From the NCBI RefSeq assembly GCF_014764705.1, contig NZ_JACXXG010000015.1:1-64000 (forward strand): DNA of 64,000 nt, read 5' to 3'. Source of the stretch: Stutzerimonas kunmingensis (GTDB lineage Bacteria > Pseudomonadota > Gammaproteobacteria > Pseudomonadales > Pseudomonadaceae). This document shows positions 35,371 through 43,735 of this stretch, piece by piece; the stretch's first letter is position 1, and every line of letters starts with the position of its first letter. Made by a program: the position numbers and the translations under genes. The notes under the pieces are model-generated. The model ran no database searches. It was not told the origin of the DNA and saw nothing but the letters and a program-made list of their open reading frames with translations.

Positions 35371-36489
35371 TTACTTGGCTTCGGTCTTGGTGCCGTCCTG
35401 GTGCCATTCGTAGACGACAAAGTTGAAGTCCTTCAGGTCGCCCTTCTCGTCGAAGGAGAGCATGCCGGTCGGAGTGTCGAAGGTATTGCTGCGCAGCGCC
35501 TCGGCCACCTTGGCGGTGTCGGTGCTGCCGGCTTTCTCGATACCTTCGGCAATGACCTGCACGGCGGCGTAGGCGGGGAATACGAACGGGCCGCTCGGGT
35601 CCTGCTTCTTGGCCTTGAAGCCGTCTACCAGTTCCTTGTTGCGCGGGTCCTGATCGAACGACTTCGGCAGCGTCACGTACATGCCTTCGGAAGCCGGGCC
35701 AGCGATGGCGGAGATTTCCGAGTTGCCGACGCCTTCCGGACCCATGAAGCGCACGTTCAGGCCTTTTTCCTTGGACTGACGCAGCAGCAGACCCAGTTCC
35801 GGGTGGTAGCCGCCGTAATAGACGAAGTCGACGCCTTCACGCTTGAGCTTGGCGATCAGCGAGGAGAAGTCCTTGTCGCCGGCATTGATGCCTTCGAACA
35901 GGCCGACCTTGATGTTCTTGCTTTCCAGGGTCTGCTTGACGGCAGTGGCGATGCCTTCACCGTACTGCTGCTTGTCATGGATGACGGCGACGTTCTTCGG
36001 CTTGACGTGGTCGGCAATGAAGTTGCCGGCGGTCGGGCCCTGCAGGCTGTCGAGGCCGATGGTGCGGAAGATCAGCTCGTAACCGCGGGAGGTGATGTCT
36101 GGGCTGGTGGAAGCCGCGGTGATCATCAGGATGCCTTCGTCCTCATAGATGTCGGACGCCGGCTGAGTGGAGCTGGAGCAGAGGTGGCCGACAACGAACT
36201 GCACTTCGTCATTGACGATCTTGTTGGCCACCGCCACGGCCTGCTTCGGATCGCAGGCGTCGTCGTAGCGCACGCCTTCCAGTTGCTGGCCGTTCACCCC
36301 GCCGGCCTTGTTGATCTGCTCGATGGCCATTTCGGCCCCGATGAACTGCATGTCCCCGTACTGCGCCACCGGCCCGGTTACCGGCCCTGCCAATCCGATG
36401 CGGATCGTGTCGGCGGCCAGGGTGTAGCTGGCTGCGCCGGTCAGTGCCATTGCCAGAAAAATTTTCGAAAGACGCTGGTTGGTCTTCAT
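35371..36489 (-). CDS. braC: Branched-chain amino acid binding protein BraC
   Basis: 372 residues, within one of Pseudomonas BraC. A signal peptide (about 1-25, ending SYTLA|A) leads to the periplasmic type I fold starting DTIRIGLAGPVTGPVAQYGDMQF. A Cys pair (DDACDPKQ and VGHLCSSST) forms the known first-lobe disulphide. It binds Leu, Ile, Val (and often Ala or Thr) and delivers them to BraD/BraE. First gene of the operon; the promoter should lie in 36490-36688, shared with the divergent DUF2288 gene. Confidence 0.96.
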   Translation of the reverse strand: MKTNQRLSKIFLAMALTGAASYTLAADTIRIGLAGPVTGPVAQYGDMQFIGAEMAIEQINKAGGVNGQQLEGVRYDDACDPKQAVAVANKIVNDEVQFVVGHLCSSSTQPASDIYEDEGILMITAASTSPDITSRGYELIFRTIGLDSLQGPTAGNFIADHVKPKNVAVIHDKQQYGEGIATAVKQTLESKNIKVGLFEGINAGDKDFSSLIAKLKREGVDFVYYGGYHPELGLLLRQSKEKGLNVRFMGPEGVGNSEISAIAGPASEGMYVTLPKSFDQDPRNKELVDGFKAKKQDPSGPFVFPAYAAVQVIAEGIEKAGSTDTAKVAEALRSNTFDTPTGMLSFDEKGDLKDFNFVVYEWHQDGTKTEAK

Positions 36490-36688
36490 AAGTGCTCCAC
36501 TTGCATCGTTATTGTTTGAATCCTGCGGGCCGGAGTGCCGTTAAGAGGCGAACATCCCGAAACGCTCCGGCAACTGTACCGGCACAGTGTAGAAGTGTCT
36601 CCTCCGTTTGCACAGCCGGCAGATTCAACCGTTTGATGGGAATCGGGGCGCGGGTATCATTGCGCCCTTTTCGTATCTGGTGAGTCCC

Positions 36689-37006
36689 ATGGCCGACGAC
36701 GCAAGCACTCTTTATGCCAAGCTGTTGGGCGAAACCGCAGCGATTACCTGGGAAGAACTGCAGCCGTTCTTCGCTCGCGGAGCGCTGCTGCAGGTGGCTG
36801 GCGATGCTGATCTGGTCGAGGTGGCGCTGGCCGTCGCCGAGGACGATCAGACCAAGGTAGCGGCGTGGCTCCACGGCGGACAGCTGTCGAAGATGCAGCC
36901 CGAGCAGGCGCAGGACTGGCTGGAGCGTGACCCCGACCTCTGGGCCGTCGTGGTCGCACCCTGGGTGCTGGTGCAGGAGCGCGTCGGCAAACCTGCATTG
37001 CACTGA
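36689..37006 (+). CDS. DUF2288 family protein
   Basis: 105 residues from ATG 36689 (MADDASTLYAKLLGETAAITWEELQPFFARG). A small cytosolic helical protein of the conserved but uncharacterised DUF2288 family, widespread in Pseudomonas. The ending DPDLWAVVVAPWVLVQERV is typical. The in-frame ATG 81 bases upstream has no family support. Divergent from braC and convergent with the permease gene 23 bp away. Confidence 0.8.
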   Translation: MADDASTLYAKLLGETAAITWEELQPFFARGALLQVAGDADLVEVALAVAEDDQTKVAAWLHGGQLSKMQPEQAQDWLERDPDLWAVVVAPWVLVQERVGKPALH

Positions 37007-37029
37007 AATGGGGCGAGCTCAGGTTTAAG

Positions 37030-37797
37030 TCAGCCTCGCACCCAGCGCTGCCTGGCCCAGGCACTCAGGCTGTCGACCGCCAGTACCATCGCCAGCATGG
37101 CCAGGATCACCGTCGAGGCTTGGGCTTCCTGGAACAGGCTCAGGCTCATGTAGAGCATCTGGCCCAGGCCGCCGGCGCCAACGAAGCCGAGCACGCTGGC
37201 CATGCGAATATTGTTTTCCCAGCGGTACAGCGTGTAGGCCACCAGTTGCGGCCAGAGCGAGGGCAGCGTGCCGTAGCAGAATGCCGCGATGCGTCCGCTA
37301 CCGGCCAGGCGAAGGGCGTCGGCGGGCTGCGGCGGGGTATTTTCCAGCGCTTCGGCGAACAGGCGCCCCAGCACGCCAGCCGTGTGCAGCGCCAGCGCCA
37401 GGGTGCCGGCGTTCGGCCCGAGCCCCGCTGCCAGCACCATCAGCGCGGCCCAAACCAATTCCGGAATCGCCCGTAGCGCATTGAGCAGCAGGCGCGATGC
37501 TGCCTGCGCCAGCAGACCGAAACGGCCAGCCGCGGGGAGTGCCAGCAACAAGCCGAACAGGGCTGCGAGCAATGTGCCGACGGCCGACATCGCCAGTGTT
37601 TCTAGCGTGCCGCGAGCGATCGCCTGCAGATGCGCGGGCGACAGGTCCGGCGCCATGAATCCCGAAGCGTAGGTGGCCATCTGCGCAAGGCCGTCTCGGC
37701 TGAGCAGCGCGGCGCTTTCCAGCTGCAGGAAGGCAAAGGCGGCCACCACGGCCGCGACGAGCCCGGTCGGAATCAGCAGGCGCAACAGCAGACTCAT
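37030..37797 (-). CDS. PhnE-like ABC transporter permease (second)
   Basis: 255 residues with about six membrane helices. The family's binding-protein-dependent transport motif lies near EALENTPPQPADALRLAGSGRIAAFCYGTLPSLWPQ, and VLGFVGAGGLGQMLYMSLSLFQ is the PhnE signature. It overlaps the upstream permease gene by 4 bases. Two distinct PhnE-type permeases in one operon suggest a heterodimeric channel. Confidence 0.85.
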   Translation of the reverse strand: MSLLLRLLIPTGLVAAVVAAFAFLQLESAALLSRDGLAQMATYASGFMAPDLSPAHLQAIARGTLETLAMSAVGTLLAALFGLLLALPAAGRFGLLAQAASRLLLNALRAIPELVWAALMVLAAGLGPNAGTLALALHTAGVLGRLFAEALENTPPQPADALRLAGSGRIAAFCYGTLPSLWPQLVAYTLYRWENNIRMASVLGFVGAGGLGQMLYMSLSLFQEAQASTVILAMLAMVLAVDSLSAWARQRWVRG

Positions 37798-38627
37798 GCG
37801 AATCTCCAGCGCAGCATTCGGCTCAGCAGGTCGGCCAGCAGCACCAGCGCGAGGAACGTCAGCAACATGCTGGCGACTTCACCGCCGGCGAACATGCGCA
37901 TCGACAGGTCCATCTGCTGGCCGAGCCCACCGGCGCCGACGAAACCCATCACCACCGAGGCGCGGATCGCGCATTCCCAGCGGTAGACGCTGTACGACAG
38001 CATCTCGCCCGTGGCCTGCGGCAGCACGCCGTAGAGGAAGGCCTGCAGCCGCGAGGCGCCGGCACCGAGCAGTGCGCGGGCGGGTAGCGGGTCGACCGAC
38101 TCGAAGATCTCCGCGTAGACCTTGCCGAGCATGCCGGCGTAGGTGATGGCGATGGCCAGTACGCCGGCGGTCGGCCCCAGGCCTACGGCGCGGACGAACA
38201 ACAGCGCCCAGACGATCTCCGGGATGCTGCGCAGCACGATCAGCAGTCCCCGTACCGGCCAGCGCAGCGCTTGCGCCCACCAGGCCGGGCGCCCACCACG
38301 GCTGAGCGCCGAGAGCGACAGCGCGCGGGTGGCAAGCAGGGCGCAGGGGAAGGCGACAGCCAGGGCCAGGGTCATGCCGGCAGTGGCGATCGCCAGGGTC
38401 TCCAATGTCGCCTGCCAGAGCAGGCCGAGGAATTCGCCACTGTGCTCCGGTGGCCAGAACGCTGAGAGAAACGTGCCCATGGTGTCGGCATTGCTGCCGT
38501 CGAACAGCACACCCAGGTCCAGCTCGCTCAGACTTACCCCTGGCCACAGCAGCGCCACGGCCAGCAGGGTCAACATCAGGCGTGGCGCGGCGGCAGGATC
38601 GTGTCGGACAGTTGCGGGGTTCAGCAT
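37794..38627 (-). CDS. PhnE-like ABC transporter permease (first)
   Basis: 277 residues. An N-terminal helix, then a ~60-residue periplasmic segment, and a permease core with GKVYAEIFESVDPLPARALLGAGASRLQAFLYGVLPQ as the ATPase-contact (EAA-like) loop, and VVMGFVGAGGLGQQMDLSMRMF near the end. It overlaps the ATPase gene by 7 bases. Substrate as for the operon: a phosphonate-like or other oxyanion. Confidence 0.85.
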   Translation of the reverse strand: MLNPATVRHDPAAAPRLMLTLLAVALLWPGVSLSELDLGVLFDGSNADTMGTFLSAFWPPEHSGEFLGLLWQATLETLAIATAGMTLALAVAFPCALLATRALSLSALSRGGRPAWWAQALRWPVRGLLIVLRSIPEIVWALLFVRAVGLGPTAGVLAIAITYAGMLGKVYAEIFESVDPLPARALLGAGASRLQAFLYGVLPQATGEMLSYSVYRWECAIRASVVMGFVGAGGLGQQMDLSMRMFAGGEVASMLLTFLALVLLADLLSRMLRWRFA

Positions 38628-39475
38628 CGCGGAATGTTCAGTGGCGGGGTCGCTGCAGCAGGTGGCGACGGGGCATGCTGAAGCTGCTCATTGGCATACA
38701 GCGCCGCCAGCTCGTCGGGGCCGATTTCGCCGGCAGGCTTGTCGAACAGGATGCGGCCGTCACGCACGCCGACGATTCGCGGAAAGTGTTCCAGTGCCAG
38801 CTCCACCGCGTGCAGGCTAGCCAGCAGCGTGGCGTTGCGACGTTGCGCCTCGCGGTTGAGCACGCCCAGCGTGTGACTGGCGAGCACCGGGTCCATGGCT
38901 GAGACGGGTTCGTCGGCGAGGATCAGCTCCGGCGCCTGGTAAAGCATGCGGGCGATTCCGACCCGCTGCAGCTGGCCGCCGGATAGCTGATCGCAGCGCA
39001 TGTACAGCTTGTCGGCAAGGTCGAGCCGCCCGAGCGCCTCGGCAGCGCCCTGGCGGTCCAGGGGATAAAGCAGGCTGAGCAGGCTTTTGGGTAGCGACCA
39101 GTTGCCGAGACGCCCCGCCAGTACCGCCGTCACCACCCGCTGTCGCGGTGGTAGCGGCGGCGCCTGGTGGATCAGGCCGATCTGGCTGCGCAGGCGTTGG
39201 CGAGCTCCCGCCGAGAGCGTCCAGGGGCGCTTGCCGAGCAGCTCGAGATCGCCCTGATCTGGCTTGAGCGACGTGGCTAGCAGACGCAGCAGCGTGGTCT
39301 TGCCAGCCCCGGACGGGCCAATGATGGCGACCCGTTCACCCTGCGCAACCTGCAGGTCGAGCCCGCACAGTGCGATCTGGCCGCCAGCGTGGGTGTGGCC
39401 CACGCCGGCCAGCTTCAGCGCCGGCTCAGGCTGTGCAGCGAGGCCTGGCGCCGGCGGTGTCTGCAATGTGCTCAT
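38621..39475 (-). CDS. PhnC-like ABC transporter ATPase
   Basis: 284 residues. Walker A GPSGAGKTT, Q-loop (GLIHQAPPLPPRQRVVTAVLAGRLG), signature LSGGQLQRVGIAR, Walker B LILADEPVSAMDP, and the H-switch LASLHAVELALEHFPRIVGVRDGRI are all present. Extra Pro/Ala-rich tails exist at both ends. The RVVTAVLAGRLG segment is typical of PhnC ATPases. Confidence 0.88.
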   Translation of the reverse strand: MSTLQTPPAPGLAAQPEPALKLAGVGHTHAGGQIALCGLDLQVAQGERVAIIGPSGAGKTTLLRLLATSLKPDQGDLELLGKRPWTLSAGARQRLRSQIGLIHQAPPLPPRQRVVTAVLAGRLGNWSLPKSLLSLLYPLDRQGAAEALGRLDLADKLYMRCDQLSGGQLQRVGIARMLYQAPELILADEPVSAMDPVLASHTLGVLNREAQRRNATLLASLHAVELALEHFPRIVGVRDGRILFDKPAGEIGPDELAALYANEQLQHAPSPPAAATPPLNIPRC

Positions 39476-39494
39476 TGCTGATGCTTACGTGCCA

Positions 39495-40346
39495 TCACTT
39501 GAGCAGGCCGGCGGCGCGCGCGGCTTCTTCGATTCCGGCGTAGTTCTCCGGCTTGGTCTCGATAAAGCGACTGGCGGCCTGCAGATCGAGAATCGCCTTA
39601 TGCTCCGGGTTGGCCGGATCGAGGGCGAGGAAGGCAGCCTTGATCTTCTCGACCAGCGCCGGCTCGAGGTTGCCGCGCACGGTCCAGTTGTAGTCGTAAT
39701 AAGGCGGAGTGGTGGAGATCACCCGGACCTTGTCGGTGTCGACCTTGCCGGCCGCGACCAGCTTGTCCCACACCGAGGCGTTGAGCACGCCGGCGTCGGC
39801 CTTGCCGGCCTCGACCCAGGCGGCGGTGGCATCGTGGGCGCCGGAGTAGGCGATGCGCTTGAAAAACTGTTCCGGCTGGATGCCGTCCTTCAGCATGAAG
39901 TAGCGCGGCATCAGGCTACCTGAGGTCGACGACACGGAGCCGAAGGCGAAGGTCTTGCCCTTCAGGTCGGCCAGCGACTTCACCTCAGGATCGGCGGTGA
40001 TGAACTTGCTGGTGAACTGCTCGTCTTGCTCGCGCTGCACCAGAGGGATCGCATCGCCGGTCTTCAGGCGCGTCTGGACGAAGGTGAAACCGCCCAGCCA
40101 GGCGAGATCGAGGCGGTCGGAAGCCAGGGATTCGACCACGGCCGCATAGTCCGATACCGGGGTGAACTTCACCGGCATGCCCAGCTGCTGTTCCAGGTAT
40201 TCGCCCAGCGGCTTGAACTTGCGAATCAGCTCGGTCGGGGCTTCGTCGGGGATAGCGGAAACCCGCAGGGTTTCAGCGGCGTGGGTAGTAGCAATAGACA
40301 GGGACAGGGCAAGGCCGGCGACGGCTGCCAGGGAGCGCTTCAGCAT
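39495..40346 (-). CDS. PhnD-like oxyanion-binding periplasmic protein
   Basis: 283 residues with a signal peptide to about residue 23 (TTHA|AETLRVS). The fold is type II PhnD/PtxB-like: AIPDEAPTELIRKFKPLGEYLEQQLGMPVKFTPVSDY, then DLAWLGGFTFVQTR, and GSVSSTSGSLMPRYFML. These segments resemble the subgroup I know as putative selenate-binding proteins as well as phosphonate/phosphite-binding ones. The ligand (phosphonate, phosphite, selenate) is therefore not settled. First gene of the four-gene operon. Confidence 0.82.
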   Translation of the reverse strand: MLKRSLAAVAGLALSLSIATTHAAETLRVSAIPDEAPTELIRKFKPLGEYLEQQLGMPVKFTPVSDYAAVVESLASDRLDLAWLGGFTFVQTRLKTGDAIPLVQREQDEQFTSKFITADPEVKSLADLKGKTFAFGSVSSTSGSLMPRYFMLKDGIQPEQFFKRIAYSGAHDATAAWVEAGKADAGVLNASVWDKLVAAGKVDTDKVRVISTTPPYYDYNWTVRGNLEPALVEKIKAAFLALDPANPEHKAILDLQAASRFIETKPENYAGIEEAARAAGLLK

Positions 40347-40472
40347 TGAGGGTTCTCCGGTTCAATAGCGGAAAAAGCGCGCGGATTATAGAGCGTGGTA
40401 GGCGTGTGGCGCCAAGGGAAAGCTGAACAGGGACGCTTGGAGCGCCTCTGGCGCATTTCCATTGCAGAAATA

Positions 40473-40485
40473 TCGTGTAACACGA
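40473..40485. promoter_or_regulatory. Perfect palindrome TCGTGTAACACGA
   Basis: Six-base arms around a central A, lying between the divergent PhnD-like gene and a small plus-strand gene. Size and symmetry fit a dimeric repressor site, but no cognate regulator is encoded nearby, so this is a suggestion only. The flanking 40347-40571 shows nothing else. Confidence 0.3.
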
Positions 40486-40571
40486 CGAACTTTTTTCAGG
40501 CCCCAAACCTAAGTGATCTGTAGTGGCCGAATATGTGCAATGTGCCACCCCCGCAGGCAAAGGAAGCGAAT

Positions 40572-40769
40572 GTGAAGTGCGATAAGAAGCGTCGGTCCAC
40601 CATGGTCTGGGCAGATGGTCACTCGTTCAGAGAGGTAGCGCGAATTCAGGCGCAACCTGTTGGCAGCGCGGAAATACGCAGCGTGCCTTTGACCGAGAAG
40701 ATGTTCACCGAGGCGCGTATCGCAGCTGTCCTGCTCGGCCCACTGCTGATCGACCTGCCTCAGGGCTGA
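40572..40769 (+). CDS. Small hypothetical protein
   Basis: 65 residues from GTG 40572, preceded by AGGAAG (40561-40566) five bases away; an in-frame ATG at 40533 has no ribosome site. Sequence MKCDKKRRSTMVWADGHSFREV... has a basic N-terminus, a central TEKMFTEARIAAVLLGPLLIDLP stretch and no transmembrane helix or known domain. Codon use is plausible for the genome. It may be real, but nothing in the context assigns a role. Confidence 0.4.
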   Translation: MKCDKKRRSTMVWADGHSFREVARIQAQPVGSAEIRSVPLTEKMFTEARIAAVLLGPLLIDLPQG

Positions 40770-40793
40770 TAGGGCGACCTTGCTCTGGCCAGC

Positions 40794-40826
40794 GCCGCGG
40801 CAGTGCGAGGGATCGCAAGCCGCGGC
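40794..40826. terminator. Strong hairpin between convergent genes
   Basis: GCCGCGGC occurs at 40794-40801 and 40819-40826; being self-complementary, the two copies pair, enclosing an inner stem TGCGA/TCGCA (40804-40808, 40813-40817). It lies between the small plus-strand gene and the convergent uppP. It lacks a T tract. Confidence 0.5.
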
Positions 40827-40854
40827 AAGGCGTACAACGTATCAGCAGGTGCGC

Positions 40855-41667
40855 TCAGGCGCCGGTGAACAGTACCAGCAGCACCACACCGAGGATCAAG
40901 CGGTAGATCACGAACGGCAGCATGCCGACGCGCTCCAGCAACTTCAGGAAGATGTGGATGCACAGGTAGGCGCTCACCGCCGACAGCACCACACCCAGCC
41001 CCATCGCCGTCCAGTCAACCGCTACCCCGCCTTCCACCAGGTCGAGTGTGCTCAGCGCGCTGGCAAGCACGATCACCGGGATCGACAGCAGAAAGGAAAA
41101 GCGTGCTGCGCCGGAGCGCGACAGGCCCAGCAACAGCCCGGCGGTCATCGTCACGCCCGAGCGCGAGGTGCCGGGAATCAGCGCCAGCGCCTGGGCGCAA
41201 CCGATCAGCAGGATGTCCTTCCAGTTCAGGCTGTGCTCGTCGCGCGGTTGCGGGATTCGCCGGCTGACCACGTCCGACCACCACAGAAGCAGACCGAAGC
41301 CGATGGTCGCCCAGGCGATCACCAGCGGCGAACGCAGCTGGACTTCGATGAAGTCCTTGAACAGCAGCCCGGCGATGCCGACCGGAATCGTTCCAAGGAT
41401 CACCGCCCAGGCCAGCCGGCTGTCACCGACACGCTCGCGGCGGGCTAGAGATGCGAACCAGTCGCGCGTCATGCCGAAGACTTCCAGGCGGAAGTACCAG
41501 ACCACTGCGGCCAGGGTGCCGAGGTGCACCGCCACGTCGAATGCCAGTCCCTGGTCGTCCCAACCCACCAGGTGCGGGAAGAGGATCAGATGAGCCGAGC
41601 TCGATACCGGCAAGAACTCGGTTAGTCCCTGCACGATGGCCAGGACGATGATCTGAATTAAATCCAT
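40855..41667 (-). CDS. uppP: Undecaprenyl-diphosphatase (UppP/BacA)
   Basis: 270 residues, integral inner-membrane enzyme with about eight helices. It dephosphorylates undecaprenyl pyrophosphate so the lipid carrier of peptidoglycan synthesis can be reused, and overproduction gives bacitracin resistance. Motif 1 is QGLTEFLPVSSSAHL with Glu17 and His26. Motif 2 is PGTSRSG at 165-171 with catalytic Arg169. The 281 bp upstream (41668-41948) contains no gene or clear signal. Confidence 0.96.
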   Translation of the reverse strand: MDLIQIIVLAIVQGLTEFLPVSSSAHLILFPHLVGWDDQGLAFDVAVHLGTLAAVVWYFRLEVFGMTRDWFASLARRERVGDSRLAWAVILGTIPVGIAGLLFKDFIEVQLRSPLVIAWATIGFGLLLWWSDVVSRRIPQPRDEHSLNWKDILLIGCAQALALIPGTSRSGVTMTAGLLLGLSRSGAARFSFLLSIPVIVLASALSTLDLVEGGVAVDWTAMGLGVVLSAVSAYLCIHIFLKLLERVGMLPFVIYRLILGVVLLVLFTGA

Positions 41668-41948
41668 TGCTTGTTTCCTGCGATGTCTTCTGATGCACGC
41701 GCGTTGCCAAGGGCAGGCGTGCGTTGAGCGGATGGGTCTGCGCGAGGCGATGCCCCGGGGCCTCCTTCAGAGGCGCTCGACGGCGGATCGTTCCGGTTGG
41801 TCGGGCAATTTGCTGGATCGGTCACAGTGGCATTGTGGCAGCAGTAAGGGAGCATTGAGCAGTTGAGGGGTAAGGGAGGTACATCGTTTGGCCGTTCCTG
41901 GCGGTGCGGCGCTAGAATCACGACCCTAGTTCGTCAAGGAGCCGCCTC

Positions 41949-42836
41949 ATGTCCGACCTGCCAACCCTCGCTTTTGCCGGTATCGGCCTGATGGGCCTGC
42001 CGATGTGTCGACGCCTGCTGGCGGCGGGGTATCGCCTGGCGGTGTGGAATCGCTCGCCCGAGAAGTGCCAGCCGCTGGTAGAGCTGGGGGCCAGGGCGGT
42101 GGCGACGCCCGCCGAGCTCTGTGCCGAGGCCGACATTGTGCTGTTGTGTCTGGCCGACACCGCCGCTGTGCGCGAGGTGCTTTTCGGCAAGGGCGGCATC
42201 GCCGACGGTGGCAAGGCTGGCAAAGTGCTGGTCGATCACTCCAGCCTGGAGCCGACGGCAACCCGCGACATGGCCGCCGAGCTGGAATTTCGCAGTGGCA
42301 TGCGCTGGGTGGATGCGCCGGTGTCCGGGGGGACCGCAGGAGCGGAGGCTGGCAGCCTGGTGATCATGGCTGGTGGTCGCGTCGAGGATGTCGAACGGGT
42401 GCGCCCGGTGCTGATGAACCTGGGGCAGCGTCTTACCCATATGGGCGAGGTCGGCGCCGGCCAGGTGACCAAGGTCTGCAACCAGATGATTGTCGCCTGC
42501 AATGCGCTGGTGATCGCCGAGGTGGTGGCTCTGGCCGAACGTGCCGGGGTCGATTCCAGTCTGCTGGCCCCGGCTCTGGCTGGAGGCTTCGCCGACTCCA
42601 AGCCGCTGCAGATCCTTGCGCCGCAGATGGCTGCGAGCGAGTTCGAACCGGTGAAATGGCATGTGCGCACCTTGCTCAAGGATCTGGACACTGCGGTGAA
42701 ACTGTCCCGCGAGCAGGGTTCGGCAACGCCCTTGAGCGGGTTGGCGGCGCAGCTGATGCGCCTGCATGGCAGCCAGGGCAATCTGGAGCGTGATCCCGCC
42801 ACGCTGGTGCAGGTGTACCGGGAGGGCGGCCAATGA
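41949..42836 (+). CDS. NAD(P)-dependent beta-hydroxyacid dehydrogenase (GlxR/HIBADH family)
   Basis: 295 residues. The Rossmann start is FAGIGLMGLPM (GxGxMGxP). The substrate loop is DAPVSGG (122-128), and the catalytic lysine is Lys175 in GAGQVTKVCNQ. Together with the hydroxypyruvate isomerase that overlaps it by 4 bases, the likely reaction is reduction of tartronate semialdehyde to glycerate, as with GlxR. 3-hydroxyisobutyrate or related acids remain possible. Confidence 0.82.
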   Translation: MSDLPTLAFAGIGLMGLPMCRRLLAAGYRLAVWNRSPEKCQPLVELGARAVATPAELCAEADIVLLCLADTAAVREVLFGKGGIADGGKAGKVLVDHSSLEPTATRDMAAELEFRSGMRWVDAPVSGGTAGAEAGSLVIMAGGRVEDVERVRPVLMNLGQRLTHMGEVGAGQVTKVCNQMIVACNALVIAEVVALAERAGVDSSLLAPALAGGFADSKPLQILAPQMAASEFEPVKWHVRTLLKDLDTAVKLSREQGSATPLSGLAAQLMRLHGSQGNLERDPATLVQVYREGGQ

Positions 42837-43615
42837 AGATCGCCGCCAACCTGTCGCTGCTGTTCACCGAGCTGCCGCTCACCGAGCGCATTCTCGCCGC
42901 CCGCAGCGCCGGTTTCGATGGCGTGGAGATCCAGTTTCCTTATGAAGTCCCAGCCATTCGCCTGAAGGAGCAGCTCGAGCGTGCCGGCATGCCGCTGGTG
43001 CTGATCAATCTGCCCGCCGGCGATCTGCTGCAGGGCGGTCCTGGTCTGGCGGCAGTGCCGGACCGGCAGGAGGCATTCGACGCGGCTCTGCAGGAGGCGC
43101 TGACCTATGCGCTGATGGTTCGACCGGCCAGTGTCAACGTGCTGCCGGGCCGCCTCGCCGAGGGCGTCGACCGCGAGCTGGCGCTGGAGACGCTTGAGCA
43201 CAACCTGTGGAAGACCGCCGACGCCTTCGACATGCTCGGCATCCGTGTGCTCTGCGAGGCGATCAACCCGCTCGACATGCCAGGCTTTCTGATCAACAGC
43301 GCGGCGGATCTGGAGGCTCTGCTGCAGCGCGTCGATCACCCCAACTGCCTGGCGCAACTGGATTTCTACCATATGGCACGCCAGGAGCTGGACCTGCCCA
43401 GCTGCATTACCCGGCTGGGCGAGCGCATCGGTCATGTGCAGTTCGCCGACTGCCCGGGCCGCGGCGCGCCTGGTAGTGGTGAGCTGGACTTCGGCGCAGC
43501 GCTGCAGGCCTTGCAGGCCAGCGGCTACCAGGGCTGGCTGAGCGCCGAATACAAACCGGGGGAGCAGGGCACCGAAGCCGACCTGGGCTGGCTGGCCGAG
43601 TGGCGCGGGCGCTGA
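42833..43615 (+). CDS. hyi: Hydroxypyruvate isomerase family protein
   Basis: 260 residues, TIM-barrel of the Hyi/OtnI group: MKIAANLSLLFTELPLTERILAARSAGFDGVEIQFPYE at the start, metal-binding Glu in LCEAINPLDMPGF, Asp in AQLDFYHM, and Glu in LSAEYKP. Hyi converts hydroxypyruvate to tartronate semialdehyde. The pair hyi plus GlxR-type reductase would turn hydroxypyruvate into glycerate. The closely related OtnI (2-oxo-tetronate isomerase) cannot be excluded. No glyoxylate carboligase gene is adjacent. Confidence 0.8.
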   Translation: MKIAANLSLLFTELPLTERILAARSAGFDGVEIQFPYEVPAIRLKEQLERAGMPLVLINLPAGDLLQGGPGLAAVPDRQEAFDAALQEALTYALMVRPASVNVLPGRLAEGVDRELALETLEHNLWKTADAFDMLGIRVLCEAINPLDMPGFLINSAADLEALLQRVDHPNCLAQLDFYHMARQELDLPSCITRLGERIGHVQFADCPGRGAPGSGELDFGAALQALQASGYQGWLSAEYKPGEQGTEADLGWLAEWRGR

Positions 43616-43735
43616 GCCATCGCGGGGCATAAGCGAAGGTGATGTTCGGAGACAGGATCAGGCACAGACTCTAGAGTCATGGTCGAGTCCCGGCTGGTCT
43701 GCGGCCGGAATATAAGAACAATCGAGACCGACGTC

